In this document: one piece after another, positions 1-7,585 of the stretch
How the letters are laid out: every line of letters begins with the position of its first letter
How positions within the stretch are numbered: the first letter of the stretch is position 1
DNA from: Bacteroides sp.
GTDB taxonomy: Bacteria; Bacteroidota; Bacteroidia; Bacteroidales; Muribaculaceae
Reading direction: 5' to 3'
NCBI GenBank assembly: GCA_014802335.1
Contig: JAAVCL010000027.1
Coordinates: 1-64,000, forward strand
DNA: 64,000 bases
Position numbers and translations under genes: made by a program
The notes under the pieces: generated by a model
Databases searched by the model: none
Seen by the model: the letters and a program-made list of their open reading frames with translations, nothing else
Told to the model about the DNA's origin: nothing

Positions 1-120
1 ATTTTGGCGCCTTTCGATTCTTTCATCAGTCGCATAGCCCGCTATGCTCCTTCTTCAAGAATCAAAATTCGCTCAAAATCTTAATAAATCTTAGCCTTGA
101 AAAAAGTTTAAACGACTTCA
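1..120 (-). repeat. Partial copy (E0) of a ~196-bp palindromic element, cut by the window edge
   Basis: Hairpin core gcatagcccgctatgc at 32-47; terminal motif gtttaaacgacttca at 106-120; its reverse complement matches the start of the element at 18301. Confidence 0.65.
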
Positions 121-126
121 ATATTA

Positions 127-169
127 AAGAACTCCATCTACCAAAAGTCGCATGATAGATGGTGTTCTT
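127..169 (-). terminator. Inverted repeat downstream of the thioredoxin gene, possible terminator
   Basis: aagaactccatcta (127-140) pairs with tagatggtgttctt (156-169), 12/14. Confidence 0.4.
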
Positions 170-280
170 CAATTTGGTTACTCCACTTTATATATTCATT
201 GCAGAATAATTCGGAGAGAATTCTGCCGATAAAAATATATTCAGATTAAATATAATTCAGATTAATGGTGTAGCAACAGC

Positions 281-574
281 CTACATAAATGACTGGATCT
301 TATCAAGCAGGAACTGACCATCCATTTCTCCACTTTCTCTCCAAACCGGTTTGCCATCCTTATATATTACAAAGGTTGGAGTGGCATTGACCTTTTCAAG
401 ATCGCTCAGCTCAGCATTTTGATCTATGTCAAGTTGGTAAATATCCACCTGTCCCTCCAAAAGCTCTTTTATCTGCTCGATGACAGGCATCATTCGTTGG
501 CAATGAGGGCACCATGTGGCATAAAATTCTACAAGTACGACCGGAGTCGAGTTAATTGCTTCTGTGTAATTCAT
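281..574 (-). CDS. trxA: Thioredoxin
   Basis: 97 aa, VEFYATWCPHCQRMMP active site and NATPTFVIYKDGK cis-Pro region. Confidence 0.85.
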   Translation of the reverse strand: MNYTEAINSTPVVLVEFYATWCPHCQRMMPVIEQIKELLEGQVDIYQLDIDQNAELSDLEKVNATPTFVIYKDGKPVWRESGEMDGQFLLDKIQSFM

Positions 575-925
575 AATATAAATATTAGATTTTATTTTAT
601 AATGATTTATTCATTCTATCTAACAGGAGTATTTTTCTGACAGTAGATAGAATGAACTGTTTTTAAATGATGTTGAATACATTCTTATAACAAAATAAGA
701 ATATCTTCGGTTGAATCCAAACTCTAAATGCAGAAGTAACATTTGAAAATTGATGAGCAAACAGAATAAATTATGAAACGATAAAAAATATAGTTAATTT
801 ATTTTCAATAGGTCTGAACTTATTGATTTCATATAATGTTATAAATGTGTAAGAATTTTAAGGAAAATAATAAAGCCTTAAATTACGACAATAATCATAG
901 TTTAATATTATTAAAAACACGAAAA

Positions 926-2251
926 ATGAGTACAAACGATAATTCAATGGCCCCTCTTAAGGGGATCAAAGTTGTTGATTTCACAGAAGTTCAGTCTGGT
1001 CCTTCATGCACCCAGATGCTTGCTTGGTTAGGCGCGGATGTTATTAAAATTGAGCGTCCGGGCGTAGGTGATGCAACTCGTAAAGAACTTCAGTTCAATC
1101 CGGATGAACCGAGCTATTACTTCCTTCAGCTTAACAGTGATAAGAAATCACTTTCTCTGGATGCGGCCACTCCTGATGGTCACGAGATTTTGACAAAACT
1201 TATTAAGGAATGTGATATCTTCGTTGAAAACCTCCACCCGGGTGCAATGGAAAAACTCGGTTTCGGCTGGGATGTTGTGCATACCTTGAATCCTCGCTGT
1301 ATCTATGGTACGATCAAAGGATTCCCTCTTTCATCAAAATATAAGAATCTTAAGGCATACGAACCTATTGCTCAGGTAACCGCTGCTGCCGCTTCCACTA
1401 CCGGTTGGTATGAAGGAGAATATAATATTCCGACACAGAGTGGTGCTGCCCTTGGCGATTCAAATACAGGTATGCATCTTTTGATTGGTCTGTTGGCAGC
1501 ATTGCAGCAGAGAAATAATACGGGTGAAGGATGCTACGTATATCAGTCAATGCACAATGCCTGTCTTAACTTGTGTCGTATCAAGACCCGTGACCAGCTC
1601 ACACTTGACAAGATCGGTTATCTGACTCAGTTCCCGCAGTATCCCGATGGAAAATTCGGTGACTGTGTGCCTCGTTCAGGTAATATTGAAGGTGGCGGTG
1701 TGCTTGGTTGGACTTACAAATGTAAACCGGCCGGCGGATACGACAATGAAGTTGATGCCAACAATTACGTTTACATCATTTTGCAGCGCGGTGCGAAAGA
1801 CTTTGAAGCTGCTTGCAAGGCTATGGGCTTTGAAGATTGGCTTACTAATCCCGATTTCAATACCGCTGATGCACGTGACCGCAACAAACAGGCCATTTAT
1901 CAGAGAATCGGTCAGTGGACAGCTGATAAGACTAAATTTGAAGTCACCGAAATTCTTGGTGCAGCAGGGGTGCCCGTCGGTCCGGTGCTTTCTACCAAGG
2001 AAATTCTTACCGATGAAAGCCTTTATGACGGAAATACTCTTGTCAAGATCGACCAGGGTGGTGGCGTAGGTGAATTCGTTACCGTTGGTTGCCCGTTCAC
2101 CATGAGCAATTATCAGCCTAATTACGGTCCTTGTCCTACACTGGGCGGTGATACTCAGGAAATCCTTTCTGACCTTGGTTACACTCCCGAACAACAGGCT
2201 CAATTTGCGAAGAATGGAACTACTCTTCCTCTCGCCGATGGCAAGATGTAA
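926..2251 (+). CDS. frc: Formyl-CoA:oxalate CoA-transferase (class III CoA transferase)
   Basis: MAPLKGIKVVDFTEVQSGPSCTQMLAWLGADVIKIERPGVGD; directly upstream of oxc; start chosen at the internal ATG 926, ORF opens at 845. Confidence 0.88.
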   Translation: MSTNDNSMAPLKGIKVVDFTEVQSGPSCTQMLAWLGADVIKIERPGVGDATRKELQFNPDEPSYYFLQLNSDKKSLSLDAATPDGHEILTKLIKECDIFVENLHPGAMEKLGFGWDVVHTLNPRCIYGTIKGFPLSSKYKNLKAYEPIAQVTAAAASTTGWYEGEYNIPTQSGAALGDSNTGMHLLIGLLAALQQRNNTGEGCYVYQSMHNACLNLCRIKTRDQLTLDKIGYLTQFPQYPDGKFGDCVPRSGNIEGGGVLGWTYKCKPAGGYDNEVDANNYVYIILQRGAKDFEAACKAMGFEDWLTNPDFNTADARDRNKQAIYQRIGQWTADKTKFEVTEILGAAGVPVGPVLSTKEILTDESLYDGNTLVKIDQGGGVGEFVTVGCPFTMSNYQPNYGPCPTLGGDTQEILSDLGYTPEQQAQFAKNGTTLPLADGKM

Positions 2252-2271
2252 TTATTAAAAAACAGAATTCC

Positions 2272-2315
2272 TTCGGAGCCGATATTGCCTCGAAGAGGGT
2301 GATGTCGGCTCCGAA
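2272..2315 (+). other. Intercistronic hairpin between frc and oxc
   Basis: ttcggagccgatat / atgtcggctccgaa, 13/14 paired. Confidence 0.6.
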
Positions 2316-2347
2316 CTATATCTAATAATATATAAAAAATTAAATTT

Positions 2348-4090
2348 ATGGAAAACACACAAAATAATACTGTTGCTGCGAAAGCTCCGGAATTTCCCGA
2401 GCAGGTGACAGGTATGTATATTCTTGCCGAGTCTTTACGCCGACTTGGTCTGATGGATGTTTATGGACTTGTTGGAATCCCTGTCACTGAGGTTGCATAC
2501 GCAATGCAGAAAATCGGCATGAATTATTATGGATTCAGATTCGAACAGCAAGCCGGTATGGCCGCCGCAACTCATGGTTTTCTGACTCGTCAGCCCGGTG
2601 TTTTATTAACAGTTTCTTCACTTGGATTCCTTAATGGTTTGACAGCAACCACCAATGCAACAGTCAATTGTTACCCGATGATTCAGATTTCCGGAGCCTC
2701 CGACCCAACAATGGTCGACATGAATATGGGAACCTACGAACAACTTGACCAGCTTAACACTGCGCGCCCATTAGTAAAGGCTGCTTTCCGTTGCTCTTAT
2801 GCCAAGGATATTCCTTCGGCCGTGGCACGTGCTTACCGTGCAGCCGTTAGTGGTCGCCCCGGTGGCGTCTATATCGATATGACAACGCCTGCTCTTGGTG
2901 AAGTCATGAACCGTGAGGATGCCGAGAAACTTTTCTATACTCCGGTTGATATTTATACACCCGTGCGTCCTAATCAGGAGGCCGTGAATAGAGCTGTTGA
3001 ACTTCTTTCCACTGCCAAGAAGCCGGCCATGTTGTTAGGTAAGGGTGCTGCTTACGCTCAAGTGGAAGATCAGCTCAAGAAACTTTCGGATACTTACAAG
3101 ATTCCTTATCTTGCCATGTCTATGGCCAAAGGTCTTCTTCCCGACAATGGTGAGTTAAGTGCTCTCTCATGCCGTAGCACCATTATGGAGGATGCCGATG
3201 TCGTTATGGTTGTCGGTGCCCGTATTAACTGGATGTTATCTTTCGGTCGAGGTAAATGGAACAAGAACGTGAAGTTTATCCAGCTCGATGTTGAGCCTGA
3301 AGAAATTGACCGCAATGTTCCTATCGCTGCTCCCGTGATTGGTGATCTGGGTCTTTCTCTTGATGCAATTCTTTCCGGAATGGAAGGCAAGACCATGCAG
3401 ACAGATCCCGCTTGGGTTCCGGGTCTGCAAGCTGAAAGTAAAAAGAAAAACGCTGATTTCGAAGCACGCCTGCAGAAGGCATCTTCTGAAATGCCAATGA
3501 CTCACTGGACAGCCTTGAGCGCTATCAAACCTGTTTTGGCAGCTAACCCCGATGTTATCCTCGTTAATGAAGGTGCAAACACGCTTGATGATACGCGTGA
3601 CACTATCGATATGACTCTGCCACGTCATCGTGTCGACTGCGCCACATGGTCAATCATGGGTATGGGTATGGGTTCCGTTATTGGAGCTGCAGTTTCAACA
3701 GGTAAGAGTGTTGTTGCAATCGAAGGTGACTCTGCCTTCGGTTTCTCAGGAATGGATTTCGCAACAATTTGCCGTTATAAACTGCCTGCAACTGTTGTAA
3801 TCTTCAACAATGGTGGTATTTACAACGGTATCGGTGTTAATCCGTCGGGTGCCGATGTTCCGGCTCCTACAACGCTCGATATCAATGCACGTTACGATAA
3901 GTTTGGTGACGCATTCGGTGCAAAAACCTATTATGTAACCACTCCGCAGGAACTTGCATCAGCCCTTACAGAAGCTATCGCATCTAAACAGCCTTGTCTG
4001 ATTGATGTTCAACTGGCTGCAGATTCAGGTAAGGAATCCGGTCATATCGGGTACTTGAATCCTACTCCTCTTATTGATTACACTGTTTAA
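2348..4090 (+). CDS. oxc: Oxalyl-CoA decarboxylase (TPP-dependent)
   Basis: 580 aa TPP-enzyme; YGLVGIPVTEVAYAMQKIGMNYYGFRFEQQAGMAAATHGFLTRQPGV; GDSAFGFSGMDFATICRYKLPATVVIFNNGGIYNG. Confidence 0.92.
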   Translation: MENTQNNTVAAKAPEFPEQVTGMYILAESLRRLGLMDVYGLVGIPVTEVAYAMQKIGMNYYGFRFEQQAGMAAATHGFLTRQPGVLLTVSSLGFLNGLTATTNATVNCYPMIQISGASDPTMVDMNMGTYEQLDQLNTARPLVKAAFRCSYAKDIPSAVARAYRAAVSGRPGGVYIDMTTPALGEVMNREDAEKLFYTPVDIYTPVRPNQEAVNRAVELLSTAKKPAMLLGKGAAYAQVEDQLKKLSDTYKIPYLAMSMAKGLLPDNGELSALSCRSTIMEDADVVMVVGARINWMLSFGRGKWNKNVKFIQLDVEPEEIDRNVPIAAPVIGDLGLSLDAILSGMEGKTMQTDPAWVPGLQAESKKKNADFEARLQKASSEMPMTHWTALSAIKPVLAANPDVILVNEGANTLDDTRDTIDMTLPRHRVDCATWSIMGMGMGSVIGAAVSTGKSVVAIEGDSAFGFSGMDFATICRYKLPATVVIFNNGGIYNGIGVNPSGADVPAPTTLDINARYDKFGDAFGAKTYYVTTPQELASALTEAIASKQPCLIDVQLAADSGKESGHIGYLNPTPLIDYTV

Positions 4091-4097
4091 TATCCCC

Positions 4098-4129
4098 GGT
4101 CAATTCGGGAAGTTATTCCCGGATTGACC
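4098..4129 (+). other. Intercistronic hairpin between oxc and transporter
   Basis: ggtcaattcggga / tcccggattgacc, 12/13 paired. Confidence 0.6.
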
Positions 4130-4145
4130 ATAATTTATTTTTATT

Positions 4146-5126
4146 ATGTTACACATTATTCTGTACGCGATAGTCCCGATCGTGGTCGTGATGTTGGCCG
4201 GTTTCATTTCGGGCAAAAAGGGGATATTTACAGGCGAAGATGCAAAGAAGTTCAACAAGGTTGTGCTTGATTATGCACTTCCGGCTGCGCTTTTTGTTTC
4301 GATTGTTCAGTCAAGTCGTGAGGATCTTGCCAAGGATATCCGATTAACCCTCGTTTCGTTGATAGGCATTATGGGCTGTTTTATGCTCGTCTATTTTATC
4401 TTTAAATATTGTTTCAAGAAAAATACAGGTGCGGATGCGGCTGTCTCAGCCCTGATCAGTGGTTCGCCGACGATCGGCTTCCTCGGGTTTGCAGTGCTGG
4501 AACCTATTTTTGATTCAACAGTTGGTCTGCCCGCCGTGGCTCTTGTTGTGGCAATCGTAGGTATCGTTGTAAATGCAGTCGGAATCCCGGTGGGTCTTTC
4601 TCTGATGAATTCATCTCTTGACAAGCAAGGTGTAAATAAGACAGGGAAGAAAGAGTCTGCTTGGAAACCTGTGCTCCATGCTTTGGAGCAGCCGGTGGCT
4701 TGGGCCCCGATTCTTGCCGTAATTCTCGTGCTTTGCGGTTTGAAATGGCCGGATTGGCTCAGCCCGTCGTTCAATCTTATCGCCAAAGCTAATGCCTCTA
4801 TGGCTGTGTTCTCGGCCGGTATCACACTTTCAGCCATCAAGTTCTCAATGAACTGGCAGGTGATTTTGGGTTCGATAATGAAGATGATCGTTATGCCCTT
4901 GGTTATCCTGGTGCTTGGTCTTCTGTTCAAGATGGATCCCGAAAACCTTAAGATGTTGGTTGTGGCTGCCGCGCTTCCCCCGGCATTCTCAGGTATTATT
5001 ATTGCCGATGAAAATGACACATACGTGGCAACAGGTACGTCTTCGCTTACTTTATCGGTAATTCTTTTCATCGGTTTCTGTCCCCTTTGGATTTGGTTAA
5101 CCGATGTTGCAATCCACGCATTCTGA
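4146..5126 (+). CDS. AEC (auxin efflux carrier) family transporter, putative oxalate/formate or dicarboxylate carrier
   Basis: 326 aa hydrophobic; GKKGIFTGEDAKKFNKVVLDYALPAALF N-terminal signature of AEC permeases; operon position. Confidence 0.8.
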   Translation: MLHIILYAIVPIVVVMLAGFISGKKGIFTGEDAKKFNKVVLDYALPAALFVSIVQSSREDLAKDIRLTLVSLIGIMGCFMLVYFIFKYCFKKNTGADAAVSALISGSPTIGFLGFAVLEPIFDSTVGLPAVALVVAIVGIVVNAVGIPVGLSLMNSSLDKQGVNKTGKKESAWKPVLHALEQPVAWAPILAVILVLCGLKWPDWLSPSFNLIAKANASMAVFSAGITLSAIKFSMNWQVILGSIMKMIVMPLVILVLGLLFKMDPENLKMLVVAAALPPAFSGIIIADENDTYVATGTSSLTLSVILFIGFCPLWIWLTDVAIHAF

Positions 5127-5203
5127 TTATAAACAGCGATTTTTAGATAATTTTTTACAATTGTATTACTCAATTATTTCATTTGAGGAATATAAGTGAG
5201 AGG

Positions 5204-5236
5204 AAAGGTCGAGCAGATATGCCCGGCCTTTTTTAT
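5204..5236 (+). terminator. Probable intrinsic terminator after the AEC gene
   Basis: aaggtcg...cggcctttttt. Confidence 0.5.
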
Positions 5237-5341
5237 TGAGATGAGGAAGCAATCCCTCAATTAAGGTATTCTTGTCAAAATAGTAATTGAAATATTTATA
5301 AAAATTAAGTAAATTATATTTAAGTTAACAATTTTCGAGTA

Positions 5342-5373
5342 TTTGTTTTTTTAAAGAAATATTAGTAAATTTG
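5342..5373 (+). promoter_or_regulatory. Bacteroidales-type promoter (TTTG-N20-TAAATTTG)
   Basis: TTTG 5342-5345, TAAATTTG 5366-5373, upstream of the 5472 gene. Confidence 0.5.
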
Positions 5374-5471
5374 GCTCAGTTTCTATAAAATTTTTTATAA
5401 AGGAGATTCTGCGCATCGCTTTTTTGCAGATAATTATCCCCCGGAATACGTAATTACATCAAGCCAGTTAT

Positions 5472-6422
5472 ATGATTGACAAGACGAAAGGCTACATGCC
5501 AACCAACACGATGCGAGAGCTGATTCGCGATAATTCGATGTTACTTCCCGCTATAAGTCGTTTTGATATAGATTTTGGATTCGGCGACCAGCCGGTGGTC
5601 CGCGTGTGCGAGGAGAATCACGTGGATTTAAATACCTTCATCTGTGTATGCAATCTTTTAAGCGGCTATCCGTTTAATTCCGGTGGCATATCTTTGACTA
5701 CGCTTATGTCCTATCTGAAAAAGGCTCATACTGCTTTCCTGAATGTGACTCTGCCCAAAATCAGACGACAGCTTATTGATGGAATAAACAATTCGGTCAC
5801 TAACGAAGTGAGCCTTCTTCTAATCAGATTCTTTGACGACTATGTGGTCGAAGTGAAGCGTCACATGGAATATGAGAACGAAGTTATTTTTAGTTATATC
5901 GAAAAATTGCAGTCAGGTAATATCGATTCGGATTTCAAGATAGGCAGTTACTCGGTTGATCATGAACCTATGGCCGAAAAACTTAATGACCTTAAAGATA
6001 TCTTTATCTACCATTACAAGCAGAGTGCGAATCCTCATCTAAGTTCCGCTCTGTTCGATATCATAATGTGTGAACGCGATTTGATGACTCATTTCGATGT
6101 TGAGAACAAAGTGCTTCTTCCTTTAGTGGAAAAACTCGAATCAACCTTAATTGTACAAAAAGATAAGTTAGAAAAAGAAGCAGTAGGGGATAACGAAAAT
6201 GAAAGTCCGGCAAATCTTCTGAGTGATCGCGAAAAAGAGATTGTGAAATGTCTTGCTCTCGGCATGTCGACCAAGGAAATTGCAGATAAACTTTGCATTT
6301 CTGCATTTACTGTTTCTACACACAGACGCAACATCAACTCAAAACTTGGCATTCATTCTTCGGCTGCGCTCGTAATATTCGCTATTCTCAATAATATTGT
6401 TGACATTAGTGATGTGAAATAA
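5472..6422 (+). CDS. Hemerythrin-like (HHE) sensor fused to LuxR-type HTH regulator
   Basis: HMEYE and HFDVE (HxxxE) diiron-type motifs; C-terminal LSDREKEIVKCLALGMSTKEIADKLCISAFTVSTHRRNINSKLG. Confidence 0.8.
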   Translation: MIDKTKGYMPTNTMRELIRDNSMLLPAISRFDIDFGFGDQPVVRVCEENHVDLNTFICVCNLLSGYPFNSGGISLTTLMSYLKKAHTAFLNVTLPKIRRQLIDGINNSVTNEVSLLLIRFFDDYVVEVKRHMEYENEVIFSYIEKLQSGNIDSDFKIGSYSVDHEPMAEKLNDLKDIFIYHYKQSANPHLSSALFDIIMCERDLMTHFDVENKVLLPLVEKLESTLIVQKDKLEKEAVGDNENESPANLLSDREKEIVKCLALGMSTKEIADKLCISAFTVSTHRRNINSKLGIHSSAALVIFAILNNIVDISDVK

Positions 6423-6480
6423 TGAACACTTGGGCCTTTTTCAGTGTTGTGATTTTAGAATAGTTTAAATCTTAATAAAT

Positions 6481-6780
6481 ATGAAAAAGACGTTTGAACA
6501 AGTGATAGAAGAATCTGTGCCTACATTAGTTGTTTTTCAGCATGCAGGGCGGCAGAATGCAGTTGATGTGAAATATCTTTTTGAAGAAGTCAAAAAGAAA
6601 TACGAGGGTCGAGCCAACGTGATGAGGGTAGATGCTTCATATAACGAGCCGCTTTGGACTCGCTATCAGGTTCATGCTTTCCCAACTTATATCCTTTTTA
6701 AGGAGGGTCAGGAACTTATGCGCGAAAGCGGAAAGAAAACAATCGGTGAACTTTCCGAACTTGTTGAAAGAGCTCTTTAA
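6481..6780 (+). CDS. Thioredoxin-fold protein without cysteines
   Basis: TLVVFQHAGRQNAVDVK in place of the WCxxC region; HAFPTYILFKEGQ cis-Pro motif retained. Confidence 0.7.
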   Translation: MKKTFEQVIEESVPTLVVFQHAGRQNAVDVKYLFEEVKKKYEGRANVMRVDASYNEPLWTRYQVHAFPTYILFKEGQELMRESGKKTIGELSELVERAL

Positions 6781-6804
6781 AAAAATCAAGTAACTGTAAA
6801 AAGT

Positions 6805-6875
6805 AAAAATGAACGCATCTTGTCGTTCAAGCTATTGAAGTTTTTATTTCAAATGAAGTCGTTTAAACGACTTCA
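6805..6875 (+). repeat. Solo right-end fragment (E4) of the ~196-bp palindromic element family
   Basis: aaaaatgaacgcatcttgtcgttcaagctatt resembles 63206-63236; ends in perfect palindrome tgaagtcgtttaaacgacttca (6854-6875). Confidence 0.5.
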
Positions 6876-6934
6876 ATAAATTTGAGTCTGATTACAAAAC
6901 AAACATTCTGATATTAATAATAAAAAAGATAATT

Positions 6935-7477
6935 ATGAAAGAACTTAAGGGAACAAAGACCGAAGAATGTCTGAGAGCAGCATTTGCCGGCGAATCTCAA
7001 GCAGCTGTAAAATATGGCTTTTACGCAAAGAAAGCGAAAAAGGATGGCTATCAGCAAATAGGTGCAATATTTGATGAAACAGCCCATAACGAGCGCACAC
7101 ATGCCAAGATTTGGTTTAAATTGTTGCATGGCAATGATGTTCCTTCCACAATCGAGAATCTGAAAGATGCCGCTGCAGGCGAAGAATACGAATACGAAGA
7201 CATGTATAAGGAATTCGCTGCAGTTGCAAAGGAAGAAGGCTTCAACGATATTGCACGTCTCTTTGAAAGAGTAGGTGAAATTGAGAAAACTCACATGGAG
7301 CGTTACCGCACATTGCTTAAAAACATTGAGGAAGGCCTTGTATTCTCTCGTGAAGGTGATCGTATTTGGGTTTGCCGTGAATGTGGAAACGTTCATATCG
7401 GCAAGAAGGCACCCGAGATTTGCCCTGTCTGCAAGCATCCCCAGGCATACTTTGAACTCAAGGCAGAAAATTATTAA
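6935..7477 (+). CDS. rbr: Rubrerythrin
   Basis: N-terminal ferritin-like domain; C-terminal rubredoxin VCRECGNVHIGKKAPEICPVCKHPQAYFE. Confidence 0.93.
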   Translation: MKELKGTKTEECLRAAFAGESQAAVKYGFYAKKAKKDGYQQIGAIFDETAHNERTHAKIWFKLLHGNDVPSTIENLKDAAAGEEYEYEDMYKEFAAVAKEEGFNDIARLFERVGEIEKTHMERYRTLLKNIEEGLVFSREGDRIWVCRECGNVHIGKKAPEICPVCKHPQAYFELKAENY

Positions 7478-7495
7478 TAAATATTTGTCAAAATT

Positions 7496-7530
7496 AAAAA
7501 GGGCATGGATAGAACATCCATGCCCTTTAA
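7496..7530. terminator. Bidirectional terminator between rubrerythrin and LptD-like gene
   Basis: aaagggcatggat-agaac-atccatgcccttt. Confidence 0.75.
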
Positions 7531-7585
7531 ATTTTTGCAGACGGCTGACTTGAATATATATAGCCGACTATGTATTACCTCGGTT

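Noticed and set aside
4391-5173. 260-aa minus-strand ORF opposite the AEC transporter
   Set aside because: Low-complexity antisense frame of a membrane protein; the plus-strand gene is clearly the real one.
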